Shown here: in pieces, positions 1 through 7,850 of the stretch
Layout: the number at the start of each line of letters is the position of its first letter
How positions within the stretch are numbered: the stretch's first letter is position 1
Assembly: GCA_020437045.1 (NCBI GenBank)
Contig: JAGQWV010000209.1
Location: 1-9,701 of the forward strand
DNA length: 9,701 nucleotides
Origin: Saprospiraceae bacterium
Lineage (GTDB): Bacteria; Bacteroidota; Bacteroidia; Chitinophagales; Saprospiraceae
Reading direction: 5' to 3'
Notes under the pieces: generated by a model
What the model was told of the DNA's origin: nothing
Seen by the model: the letters and a program-made list of their open reading frames with translations, nothing else
Database searches by the model: none
Position numbers and translations under genes: made by a program

Positions 1-932
1 TTAATACCCGGGGATAGTGCCCGGGAAGCCATTTCTACCAGCTGATGAATGGAATGCTCCAGATCCTGCTCTTTGGTCCTGCTCTTTCCAAAAATAAATT
101 GATGCTGTATTTCTTCGATGACCTGATCTTCAACCGTTTTTTTAGCATAAATTTTGCCGAATTCTTGTCCCGCAACCAGAAAATCCCCCTGCCGGTAGTG
201 CAGCTCTACAATCAGATCATTTTGATTAGCAATATCTAAAATTTTATCACTATCAATATAACGTAAATAACCATTTGCTTTACTATGAAAAGCTTTGTGT
301 ATTGAATGGAGTTCCAGCTCTTTTTCAATCTTTTGTAGATCAACATTTTCCTCTTGAGGAGTTTTCTCCGGAAATAGGTCCTTTATATTTTTGGAAAGAA
401 CTGTTGATATTTCTGCAATAATATTTTCCGCCTGAATATTGGTAGCAATATGGTGGAAAAATATTACCAATAAGATAATATTAAGTATGGTTGCTACGAG
501 CGCCAGAAGGACGGAGATGGATGGTATAAAACTAAATTGCTCATTGTCTTTGATGCTATTTAAAATGATCAGACAATAAATATAGGTGGCGGTATAGGAG
601 CCCAGTACAATTTGGTTGATCCGGTCGTACATGAAATTCCGGATGAGCCGGGGGCCGAATTGTGACGATGCTAATGTCAACGCGACGAGGGTAATGGAAA
701 AGACCGTCCCAGCTACGCCTATCATCGCACTGGAAATGGTAGATAGGATATCATGTGCAGCTTTCGCACTACCGGTGAGTAAAAAACGTGTTATCCCCTC
801 CGGATGAATAGCAAATCGATGATCGACATATAAAAAAGTCAGTGACAGAAGTACTGCGATCAGGATGAGTAGGACCGGAATAAACCAGAAAGTTGCCCGT
901 AATTCATTCCAAAAGTAGATCAGTCTTTTCAT
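1..932 (-). CDS. DUF2254 family integral membrane protein, C-terminus cut off by window edge
   Basis: The frame is open from an ATG at 932-930 to the left edge, giving 310 codons and no stop. About four hydrophobic segments are visible, near residues 12-35, 68-90, 105-126 and 133-159. Between the first two lies an extracytoplasmic loop, and after the fourth a soluble domain begins. Family-type motifs are the stretch around 66-110 (SSAM.GVAGTVFSIT.VALTLASSQFGPRLIRNF, with a downstream DR..Q.VLG), GYLRYID at 221-227, the QGDFLVAG region at 248-255, and SRALSPGI at 303-310 just before the cut. These match the DUF2254 'predicted membrane protein' family, usually a little over 400 residues, so roughly the last quarter is missing. 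The function is unknown. The start gives a charged MKRLIYFW N-terminus directly before the first membrane segment. It follows the SprB/OmpA gene on the same strand after a 97-bp gap. No good promoter was found, so read-through from upstream is possible. Confidence 0.85.
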   Translation of the reverse strand, partial: MKRLIYFWNELRATFWFIPVLLILIAVLLSLTFLYVDHRFAIHPEGITRFLLTGSAKAAHDILSTISSAMIGVAGTVFSITLVALTLASSQFGPRLIRNFMYDRINQIVLGSYTATYIYCLIILNSIKDNEQFSFIPSISVLLALVATILNIILLVIFFHHIATNIQAENIIAEISTVLSKNIKDLFPEKTPQEENVDLQKIEKELELHSIHKAFHSKANGYLRYIDSDKILDIANQNDLIVELHYRQGDFLVAGQEFGKIYAKKTVEDQVIEEIQHQFIFGKSRTKEQDLEHSIHQLVEMASRALSPGI

Positions 933-1029
933 AGGTCAGGTCATCGTTCAAAACTCGATACCGTTTTCGATTTGGATATCATTGAGGACTGGACTAGAAG
1001 GGTATGTGAGTCATCAATGATGTTACCTT

Positions 1030-4000
1030 TTAACCGGAGTCATCATCTCCAATATTGAGAATTTTTATCTCTACCCGTTGATTCTTACGTCTTCCTTCAG
1101 GTGTCAAATTCGAATACAGAGGTTGCCTTTTACCATAGCCCCGATAATATACTCTCTCTCCGGCAATGCCATGCTGAACAATATATTCTGCCACAGATTT
1201 AGCACGGGCTGTTGATATCATGTCACAATAATCATCTTTAGGGACATTGTTCGTATGACCTTCGATCCGGATAACGACGGATGGATTATCTTTTAAAAAG
1301 TCATACACTTCATCAAGAATGGGTTCGGCGGCATCATTAACATTGGTACTGTCAGCATCAAATTGTAACATTTGCATCTGCACAACCTGACCACTGCGTA
1401 ACTTACTCAATGTCAATTGAGGCAAAATCTTTTGTTTGGTTTCAAACGAAGCCACGGCTTCACATCCGTTGCCATCCGTGACGGTCACCTCATGGGCGCC
1501 AAGGCTGAGGTTCTCTGCTTTTTCTCCGGTAAATTGGTTGTCCCAAAGGTAGGTATAGGTACCAGATCCACCGCTGACTTTCACCTGTGCCCGACCATCT
1601 TTGCTGGCCTCATCGGTGACTCCACGTTGTTCGATAATTTCTACTTCCAATGGTTCTGGTTCCACAATATCAATACTTGCATTAACCGTATTTCCGGCTA
1701 CATCTGATACCGTGACTTCATAGGCTCCACTGGCCAAACCGACCGGTTTGTCACCCGAAATGCCAGGATCACTCCACGAATAGGTAAATGGGCTTTTTCC
1801 ACCTCTAACCACCGCTTCGACAGCGGCGTCTTTTTCACCATTGCAATTGATGGAATTGGTAAGGTTAAGGACCACTGACATCTCAGAAATGTTTTCCGAA
1901 ATCTCAACTTCTGATGTAGAAACGCAACCGGCGGCATCGGTGACCGTTACCTGATGGGTTCCAGGGGCCAGGGCATTGGCCTCACGACTGGTCTCTCCGT
2001 TGCTCCACGTATAAGTATAATTACCGGTTCCTCCGGAAGCTCGTACCGATGCTCTGCCATCCTTATTATTAGCACTTGCCGCAGCATGTACCGTTGCTTC
2101 AGATGTAAGGGGCTCTAATTTTTCCACATTGACAGAGGCCGTAATCGATTCACCTCTGTCATCCGTGACGGTCAGTTGGTAAACTCCAGCATCAACGGAT
2201 GTTGCCGCGTCTCCGCTGAGCTTTGAATCACTCCATTGGTAAGTATAGGGTGCCATCCCTCCGGCCACCATTGCCTTTAGGCTATTGCCACCATCTCCGG
2301 CACATTTGCTTTTACTTGTTTGGGCTAGAGTTAAGGCCAGTTCCTGCACTTCCTGGGTTATTTCGACGGTTGCGGTGGCAGTACACCCATTGTCATCGGT
2401 AACGGTGACTGAATGGCTCCCTGCACTTAACTTCTGTGCCCGCGCTTTTGACTCTCCATTATCCCATTGATATTTTATCCGGCCTTCCGCTCCGGCTACT
2501 TCCACTAATCCTGAACCATCTGAGCCCTCAAGATCAGCTGGTTTAACCTGCGAAGCGGTGGCACTGATCACTTCTCTTTCTTCAAGATTTATGGATGCTT
2601 CGGCTTTCTTATTTTCTGAATCAGTTACGGTGACGAAATAAGTTCCTGCTTTGAGATTGTTGGCGGTGTTGCCCTTTATCGCTGCATCACTCCATACGAC
2701 GATATAGGGTTCTGCTCCTCCACTCACATTTAGCTGAATCGCATAAAGGTCGTCTTTAGCGCATTTGTCACCTTCTATTTTAATCAGTTGGGCTGACAGT
2801 TCTGCGGTTTCCTGAGTGATCTCAACGTTAGCTGTAGTTGTACATCCATTTTGATCGGTGATCGTCACCGTATGGTTACCCGCTTCCAGATTTTCCGCCT
2901 GGGCCTTCGATTCTCCATTGTCCCATTGATATTTCAGACGACCGGTTGATCCGCTTACTTCTACGGATCCGGATCCTTCTTTGCCATCCGGATTTGCCGC
3001 CCTTAACTGCGACGCAACGGCGTTTAATACTTCAACTTCGGGAAGATTGATTGATGCCTGTACACTGTTATTCGCAGCATCGGTAATGGTGGCAAAATAA
3101 GTTCCGGGTTTAAGTCCTTCTACCATATTTCCCTGTAGCTTTGGATCACTCCAGGCGATGGTATAGGGTTCGATTCCTCCGGTGACATTCAGTTGGATTT
3201 TTTGTTCTTCCACCGTGGCGCACCTATCATCACCTGCTTTCGTAATATTTGCTGCCAATGCGGCCGCATCCCTGGAGATGGTGAGGGAAGCTTCTGTCTT
3301 ACATCCATTTACATCCGTCACGGTAACTCCGTGTTCTCCTGCTTCCAGCCGCTCTGCCTGAGGACCAATTTCTCCATTGTCCCAAAGAAAAGTGAACTTC
3401 GGCTTTCCTCCTTCTACCGTAGCTGTCGCTGCACCCCGGCTTTCTTCAGTATGAGGTCGTGTCTGGGCCAAGGTAAGTTTCAATCGCGTATCCGGAACTT
3501 CTCCCTCGGCAACTTTCGATTGTCCACGGCTATCTGTGACTGTCACCAGATATTTACCTTTTGCCAGATTTTGAGGATGATCTCCTGACAAGCCCTGATC
3601 CCACTGGTACGTATATGGGGGTTGACCTCCTTTGATTTTGACAATCAGAGATGCATCATCAATGTTGGGATCACATGAGAGCTCTTTATCAACAAGACAG
3701 GTAACTGTCATAGCTGATTCTTTTTCAATAACATAGAGACCCTTGTCCTGAGTACCTACCCAAACGGCACCTTCCGGATCTACAGCAATACAGTTTACAT
3801 TGTTACTTGTGAAATAATCACCGCCATCAAATACTTTATACCGGTTGCTGTCTACGTCAAACATGGTCAGATACTCAGAAGCGATCCAGAGCTTCCCCTC
3901 TTTATCAAAGGCTATATCTTTTATGGGACCACTGACTTTTTCAGGATCAATTTCTACTGTACTCCATTCATCTCTGGGGCTGACGACCCAAATGATATCT

Positions 4001-4629
4001 TCCGAAAGCAGCCAGATCTCCTTGCCACGATTGGCGACAGCCTGAAATCGGAAATAGCGCTCCTCCAGACCCCAACGGCCATCACGTCCAGCAATTACTC
4101 CTTCATCGGTACCGATAAAATGACGATCATCATCACCATCAACATATATCATGTTGATCTTTTCTGACCGTAATTTGGGCATTCGCTTGTTGATTTCTTT
4201 AATCCATTTCAATTTGGGCTGCGTACGAAAAAGGTAGACGCCACTTTCGGTAGTTCCAATCCACAAATGGTCTTGTATTTCATTATAAAAGGCACAGCTG
4301 ATTTCATTCGTTCCGGTGATGACTCCACCTATTTCATCATTGATAGCCCCTTTTACCCAACGAATGTCAGCGTTGCCTCCGGGTAGGTTCAATAGTGATT
4401 CTTCAGCGCTACCCACAATGACCGGAGTTGCCAGGTCTGCGGCATGAACTTGCCACAGTCCTTCAGCATTGCTGACCCATTTTTCACCCTCCTTATCTAC
4501 GTAAATATTATAGACGGGAGCATCGGGATTAATAGCTGATGCTCTTTCGACACGCATTGGTTCATCCTGACCAAAAGATACCGAAGCGAATGATGCAACG
4601 AGAAATAGTACAGTAAGAGATCGAATCAT
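1030..4629 (-). CDS. Secreted Reg_prop beta-propeller / 10x SprB repeat / OmpA-domain protein
   Basis: This is a 1199-residue protein. A type I signal peptide (about residues 1-20, MIRSLTVLFLVASFASVSFG, no lipobox Cys) precedes a propeller region at about 40-305. The propeller has Reg_prop-like blades such as EGLWQV, LWIGTTESGVYLF, FIGTDEGV, LWIASEYL and VWVGTQDKGLYVI. Residues 308-1066 hold ten SprB-type Ig-like repeats (GG..PYTYQW, L.AG.Y.VTVTD.NGC). Residues 1080-1190 form an OmpA-family domain (LQFDADST, EGHTNN, STARAKSV, RGYGKRQP, TPEGRRKNQRVEI). OmpA domains typically bind peptidoglycan, so a periplasmic, wall-tethered placement is inferred. No beta-barrel or type IX sorting domain is present. 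The layout recalls the T9SS accessory protein PorE (propeller plus OmpA-like domain), but without TPRs and with SprB repeats added, so orthology is not claimed. The single cysteines alternate strictly between repeats (see findings). A -7-like element at 4726-4733 lies in the 147-bp gap upstream, which suggests its own promoter. Confidence 0.93.
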   Translation of the reverse strand: MIRSLTVLFLVASFASVSFGQDEPMRVERASAINPDAPVYNIYVDKEGEKWVSNAEGLWQVHAADLATPVIVGSAEESLLNLPGGNADIRWVKGAINDEIGGVITGTNEISCAFYNEIQDHLWIGTTESGVYLFRTQPKLKWIKEINKRMPKLRSEKINMIYVDGDDDRHFIGTDEGVIAGRDGRWGLEERYFRFQAVANRGKEIWLLSEDIIWVVSPRDEWSTVEIDPEKVSGPIKDIAFDKEGKLWIASEYLTMFDVDSNRYKVFDGGDYFTSNNVNCIAVDPEGAVWVGTQDKGLYVIEKESAMTVTCLVDKELSCDPNIDDASLIVKIKGGQPPYTYQWDQGLSGDHPQNLAKGKYLVTVTDSRGQSKVAEGEVPDTRLKLTLAQTRPHTEESRGAATATVEGGKPKFTFLWDNGEIGPQAERLEAGEHGVTVTDVNGCKTEASLTISRDAAALAANITKAGDDRCATVEEQKIQLNVTGGIEPYTIAWSDPKLQGNMVEGLKPGTYFATITDAANNSVQASINLPEVEVLNAVASQLRAANPDGKEGSGSVEVSGSTGRLKYQWDNGESKAQAENLEAGNHTVTITDQNGCTTTANVEITQETAELSAQLIKIEGDKCAKDDLYAIQLNVSGGAEPYIVVWSDAAIKGNTANNLKAGTYFVTVTDSENKKAEASINLEEREVISATASQVKPADLEGSDGSGLVEVAGAEGRIKYQWDNGESKARAQKLSAGSHSVTVTDDNGCTATATVEITQEVQELALTLAQTSKSKCAGDGGNSLKAMVAGGMAPYTYQWSDSKLSGDAATSVDAGVYQLTVTDDRGESITASVNVEKLEPLTSEATVHAAASANNKDGRASVRASGGTGNYTYTWSNGETSREANALAPGTHQVTVTDAAGCVSTSEVEISENISEMSVVLNLTNSINCNGEKDAAVEAVVRGGKSPFTYSWSDPGISGDKPVGLASGAYEVTVSDVAGNTVNASIDIVEPEPLEVEIIEQRGVTDEASKDGRAQVKVSGGSGTYTYLWDNQFTGEKAENLSLGAHEVTVTDGNGCEAVASFETKQKILPQLTLSKLRSGQVVQMQMLQFDADSTNVNDAAEPILDEVYDFLKDNPSVVIRIEGHTNNVPKDDYCDMISTARAKSVAEYIVQHGIAGERVYYRGYGKRQPLYSNLTPEGRRKNQRVEIKILNIGDDDSG
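1432..3708 (-). repeat. Ten SprB-type repeats arranged as five A-B pairs (about 153-residue period)
   Basis: The central part of the large secreted protein consists of ten modules of about 75 residues, recognisable by GG..P(Y/F)T..W, then L.AG.(Y/H).VT(V/I)TD. Two types alternate. Type A has one Cys near its start (C319, C470, C623, C776, C929) and none after the TVTD motif. Type B has none near its start but has an NGC/AGC after TVTD (C443, C596, C749, C902, C1056). B-to-next-A Cys spacing is 27 residues in all four cases, and the pair period is 151-154. Pairs 2 and 3 are closest to each other (shared YQWDNGESKA, TVEITQE or NVEITQE, AGTYF), which suggests duplication of whole A-B units of about 459 bp rather than single repeats. 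Confidence 0.92.
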
Positions 4630-4725
4630 CTAAAAAATAAATTTTTGAGCGTTCCCTATTGAAGGGAATGACACCGAATAAGTATAAAACAACAATAATA
4701 ACGCCAAGGCAGCGAATGTTGGTGT

Positions 4726-4733
4726 CAAAGATA
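4726..4733 (-). promoter_or_regulatory. Putative Bacteroidota -7 element (TATCTTTG) of the SprB/OmpA gene
   Basis: Read on the minus strand the site is TATCTTTG, an exact match to the Bacteroidota -7 consensus TAnnTTTG. It lies 44 bp after the DUF4197 stop and about 97 bp before the SprB/OmpA start codon. No TTTG is seen at the expected -33 position. The implied leader of about 90 nt contains a small hairpin at 4652-4668 (TTCCCT/AGGGAA arms) and an inverted repeat GACACC/GGTGTC at 4670-4675 and 4721-4726, whose upstream arm abuts the -7 element. An 8-base degenerate motif can occur by chance, so support is modest. Confidence 0.4.
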
Positions 4734-4776
4734 ATACCTTAGATAAAAGACTGATAATTAGTCGATAGCCAGAAAA

Positions 4777-5502
4777 TCAGGAATTATCTTGCTTGGCAAA
4801 GACCTTACGCAATAATTCAGATGATCGTTGTCCTACATCAGACCTTATTCCTTCTTCTTTTTTCTCAATCAAGCCAAAGACTCCATCCAATGATTTTTTG
4901 GTCACATGATCATCCAAATCGGGATTGGTCTTCTTTACCAGAGGTATTTTATTGTAGGCGGTTACTGCTTCCTTCCACAGACTACGGGCATTGACTTCAT
5001 CCAGTGCAGAGGCTATGACCGGCCTGAATTCATCATATAGCTGTTGGGAGGTGGTACGCTGCAGATAGCGAGTGGCGGCATCTTTCTCACCCATGAGGAT
5101 GTTAGTGACATCCTTAAATGTCAGGTTTTTAATCGCGGATACAAAAATGGGTTTGGCTTTGCTGGCAGCAAGCTCTGCTGCTCTATTCATCCGTTCTACC
5201 AGCTTGGATTCAAAATCAGTAAAGCCCGGCAACGTCGAAATTTTACTTACGATCTGCTGAGCCTCATCTGGTAAAGCTATTTTGTATACTGATTTATAAA
5301 AGCCGTCTTCGGCGGATAAAAAGTCTACCGCTTCACCGGTTCCGAGGTTTAATGCTTCTTTCAACCCCATCCCCATTTCATCTTCGGTCAGTCCTTCGCC
5401 CTTTATAGCCTTCTTGGCTTTATTTACAAGGTCGCCTAATTTTTGTGCATTTGAAACAGACACGATTGTCAGTGAAAGGAAGATAATGGATAATATTCTC
5501 AT
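4777..5502 (-). CDS. DUF4197 family secreted protein
   Basis: This is a 241-residue protein with a signal peptide (MRILSIIFLSLTIVSVSNA, probable cleavage after residue 19). The rest is a helical DUF4197 domain. Recognisable family blocks are GLKEALNLG (46-54), AVDFLSAEDGFY (58-69), MNRAAELA (105-112), DVTNILMGEKDAATRYLQRTT (131-151, the most conserved part), DLDDHVTKKSLDGVFGLI (195-212) and EEGIRSDVGQRSSELLRKVF (216-235). The length is normal and nothing appears broken. DUF4197 has no established biochemical role that I know of; it occurs as a periplasmic or secreted protein in Bacteroidota and Proteobacteria. The gene sits 91 bp after ada and 147 bp before the SprB/OmpA gene. I found no convincing -7 element directly upstream, so it may be read from ada or from an unrecognised promoter. 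The start at 5502 places the signal peptide at the N-terminus and is preferred. Confidence 0.9.
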   Translation of the reverse strand: MRILSIIFLSLTIVSVSNAQKLGDLVNKAKKAIKGEGLTEDEMGMGLKEALNLGTGEAVDFLSAEDGFYKSVYKIALPDEAQQIVSKISTLPGFTDFESKLVERMNRAAELAASKAKPIFVSAIKNLTFKDVTNILMGEKDAATRYLQRTTSQQLYDEFRPVIASALDEVNARSLWKEAVTAYNKIPLVKKTNPDLDDHVTKKSLDGVFGLIEKKEEGIRSDVGQRSSELLRKVFAKQDNS

Positions 5503-5593
5503 AAAACTTACTTTGTCTTTTACGGTTTTTTAAACGCTGTATATGCCTTGCAAGTTTGATTTGAGACGTTTTTCTTTGTTTGCTGGGACAGGA

Positions 5594-6667
5594 TTAACCT
5601 TTTCTTAGCGTTTCCATCATCTTCACTTCATGGTCCAGCAGCCATTTTTTTCGCCAGATTCCCCCACCATAGCCCGTCATTGATCCATTTGAACCAATCA
5701 CCCGGTGGCAAGGTATAAGGATAGCTATCCGATTATCTCCATTTGCTTTGGCTACTGCTCTGACGGCTTTGCGGTCACCACATGCCTGAGCTTGTTCTGA
5801 ATAGGTCCGGGTACTGCCGGCGGGAATCTCACAAAGTTGATCCCATACCTTCCTTTGAAAAGGGGTCCCTGGATAAAGCAGTGAAAGCTCGAAGCAATGT
5901 CTTTCACCATGAAAGTATTGATCCAGCTGCCTACCGAGTTCGGTCAAATGGCTATTCAGGCCGGGAATAAAGGAATTCTTAAAATGTCTCTTCAGTGTTT
6001 TGATTTGCGTCTCCAACATCCTTCGATCGGTAAATTCGAGAAGACATATCCCTTTCTCCGTGGCTCCGGCCATCATTGGACCCAAAGGGGTTTCAATCCG
6101 TGACATTGTGATCATTTCTTTTTCGCCACTGGATCCCGGAGGAAATCCCATTTTCTTGCGAAATGCATCCGTGAAACCACTCAGTGATTCGTAACCTAGA
6201 TCATAGGCGGTATCCGTGATTTTTTCTCCTTTTTGTAATCTGCCAAAGGCATGGTTTAGCCTGAGTGATCGCTGATAGGCGTGAAATGTCATTCCATGGT
6301 TTTTCTGAAACCACCTACGTATTTTAACGGGATCTAGGGCTCTATCTCTTAGGTCAAAGTCTTTTAGATTTTTCGTAGGATTTTTATGTAATTCCTCCAG
6401 AAGATCATTGATCTCCGGTGCAGTAGAAGATAGATTATACATGGGTTTACATACTTTGCAAGCCCGGTATCCATGGTCCAGGGCTTCCTTGGTATTTGGA
6501 AAAAATTCGACATTAGATAATAGGGGCTTTCGCGCCCGGCAGGTGGACCGGCAGAAGATTCCGGTCGTCTTAACACCCACATAAAAAATACCTTCAAAAC
6601 GGGAATCACGATCGACCAATGCCTGATACATGGTTTCCGTAGTTGGGAGATTTTTCTGGTTCAACAT
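5594..6667 (-). CDS. ada: Ada-type bifunctional methylated-DNA repair protein and AraC-family regulator
   Basis: The protein has the full Ada architecture. Numbered from the chosen Met, the N-terminal zinc/phosphotriester domain carries the four Cys as GIFCRSTC (C39, C43) and ACKVC (C70, C73). C39 corresponds to E. coli Ada Cys38, which takes methyl groups from phosphotriesters. An AraC-type DNA-binding region follows at about 100-180 (IRRWFQKNHGMTFHAYQR, then ITDTAYDLGYESLSGFTDAFRK). The C-terminal O6-alkylguanine methyltransferase domain has the active site IPCHRVIG (Cys320), with GTPFQRKVW and AVRAVAKANGDN before it. In E. coli, methylated Ada activates ada and alkB; no alkB is in the window. 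The frame stays open to an upstream ATG at 6739, which would add 24 unconserved residues. The ATG at 6667 gives 357 residues, close to the 354 of E. coli Ada, and its MLNQKNLPTTETMYQALVDRD start aligns with the usual N-terminus, so I prefer it. All catalytic residues are present. Confidence 0.93.
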   Translation of the reverse strand: MLNQKNLPTTETMYQALVDRDSRFEGIFYVGVKTTGIFCRSTCRARKPLLSNVEFFPNTKEALDHGYRACKVCKPMYNLSSTAPEINDLLEELHKNPTKNLKDFDLRDRALDPVKIRRWFQKNHGMTFHAYQRSLRLNHAFGRLQKGEKITDTAYDLGYESLSGFTDAFRKKMGFPPGSSGEKEMITMSRIETPLGPMMAGATEKGICLLEFTDRRMLETQIKTLKRHFKNSFIPGLNSHLTELGRQLDQYFHGERHCFELSLLYPGTPFQRKVWDQLCEIPAGSTRTYSEQAQACGDRKAVRAVAKANGDNRIAILIPCHRVIGSNGSMTGYGGGIWRKKWLLDHEVKMMETLRKG

Positions 6668-6714
6668 AATAGAAGTTGTGATTTTTGAACGAAGATCGAG
6701 CATAATCTCACAGC

Positions 6715-6737
6715 GAACAACCGATAATTGAACAACC
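6715..6737 (-). promoter_or_regulatory. Direct repeat GGTTGTTC-N7-GGTTGTTC upstream of ada, possible operator
   Basis: Two identical 8-bp copies (GAACAACC on the plus strand at 6715-6722 and 6730-6737) sit 15 bp apart, 48-70 bp upstream of the preferred ada start. Ada and other AraC-family proteins commonly bind directly repeated half-sites, and Ada is autoregulatory in E. coli. The motif is not the E. coli Ada box (AAT-N6-GCAA), so assigning it to Ada is inference. If the longer ada start at 6739 were real, the same bases would instead encode a VVQLSVVR stretch. Confidence 0.35.
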
Positions 6738-6815
6738 AATTTTTTTTAGCCAGCAAACCTTGGCATATGCATGGTAGCATGAAAAATTAACGAAGATAAT
6801 CGATGCATTGGTCTC

Positions 6816-7850
6816 CTAGGTCAATTTTACTCTCAACAGATACATATCAGCAGTGATATACAGGTATTGTTCCCGGGCGTCAAAGGCACAATTAGCAGTG
6901 GCCTGGCCGGTCTTGATTTTTCCCAACACCTTGCCATCAGCATTAAAAATCCATACGCCTCCCGGACCTGTGGCAAAAAGAGCACCGGAGGAATGCACTT
7001 TCATACCATCGGGCAAACCTTTTTCAGATCCCACCAGATTGGTCACATCGTAAAAGTAATGACCATTGACAGGCTGGTTGGCTTCTAAATCATATACATA
7101 CCAGACCGCTTTCTTTGGATCACTACAAGCGACGTATAGTTTACTTTGATCCGGAGATAGGGCAATGCCATTGGGTCTGCTGATACTGTCGATGAGTAGC
7201 TCCGCCACTGAAGTGCCGGCTTTGACCCGGTATACTCCCTGAAAAGGAATTTCTTTTGTGGGGTCATCCATATTGCCTTCTAAACCGTATGGTGGATCAG
7301 TAAAATATAAGTCACCGGATTTGCTGTAGGTGGCATCATTGGGACTATTGAGTTTTTTACCCTGATAATTATCTACGATCGTCTCAAACTGCGGTTGCGG
7401 ATTATTGACAGGACTGGACATTCTGGCTATTCTTCGATCTCCGTGTTGACAAAGCACCAAACGATTTTCACTGTCGATTAATAGTCCGTTGGAACCGGGT
7501 TCTCCTTCACGTCGGTTGTCTCCCGTATAACCGGATGGCTTGAGATACAAACTGGCATCTGCACCTTCTTTCCACTGGAAGATCGAGTTCTTAGGGATAT
7601 CACTAAATAATAACATATTTTCTGAAGCAACCCATACCGGGCCTTCGATCCAATCATACCCTTCGGAAAGGACTTCGATCGATGATGTGGAAGGAATCAA
7701 TGATTCGAGTGCTGCGTCCATTCGCTCAATATTGCCAAATGGAGGAGTAAGGGTATCTTCTTCGGGACTCGTCGTATCCGCCTCATTGGTCGGACGGGAT
7801 TGGCATGAAGCAAAGAAAACCAACAGTAGATATAGCAGCAAGGTCCTCAT
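6816..7850 (-). CDS. SMP-30/gluconolactonase-like beta-propeller lipoprotein
   Basis: This is a 344-residue protein. Residues 1-16 (MRTLLLYLLLVFFASC) form a lipoprotein signal with a somewhat atypical FASC lipobox, so Cys16 is probably lipidated and the protein membrane-anchored. A low-complexity Thr/Glu/Asp/Pro linker (about 17-40) leads into an SMP-30/gluconolactonase/LRE-like six-bladed propeller. Family metal-site motifs are all visible: IEGPVW (E69), GSNGLLID (N121), KLNSPNDA (N168-N171), SRPNGIALSPDQ (N227) and LPDGMKV (D281). Enzymes of this family hydrolyse sugar lactones or related esters with a divalent metal. The metal ligands suggest an active hydrolase, but the substrate cannot be read from sequence. 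It is probably transcribed alone: the terminator of the previous gene lies upstream, and 76 bp separate it from the ada region. A weak -7-like TAACTTTA lies about 17 bp before the start. The start is fixed by the signal peptide. Confidence 0.92.
   Translation of the reverse strand: MRTLLLYLLLVFFASCQSRPTNEADTTSPEEDTLTPPFGNIERMDAALESLIPSTSSIEVLSEGYDWIEGPVWVASENMLLFSDIPKNSIFQWKEGADASLYLKPSGYTGDNRREGEPGSNGLLIDSENRLVLCQHGDRRIARMSSPVNNPQPQFETIVDNYQGKKLNSPNDATYSKSGDLYFTDPPYGLEGNMDDPTKEIPFQGVYRVKAGTSVAELLIDSISRPNGIALSPDQSKLYVACSDPKKAVWYVYDLEANQPVNGHYFYDVTNLVGSEKGLPDGMKVHSSGALFATGPGGVWIFNADGKVLGKIKTGQATANCAFDAREQYLYITADMYLLRVKLT

Noticed and set aside
978..1021. Inverted repeat ATCATTGA/TCAATGAT with a 28-nt loop after the SprB/OmpA stop codon
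   Set aside because: The loop is long, the stem AT-rich and no T-tract follows, so it is not convincing as a terminator.
3193..3588. Open frame of 131 codons on the plus strand
   Set aside because: It lies wholly antisense within the SprB/OmpA gene, whose frame is clearly conserved. Its product has no recognisable domain or sensible composition.
1432..3708. Regular array of similar units, considered as a CRISPR-like or non-coding tandem repeat
   Set aside because: The units are about 459 bp, diverged at DNA level, and conserved as protein repeats in one open frame.
4742..4770. GACTAATTATCAGTC followed by TTTT after the DUF4197 stop codon (minus strand)
   Set aside because: The stem is only four pairs with a mismatch next to it, too weak to call a terminator.
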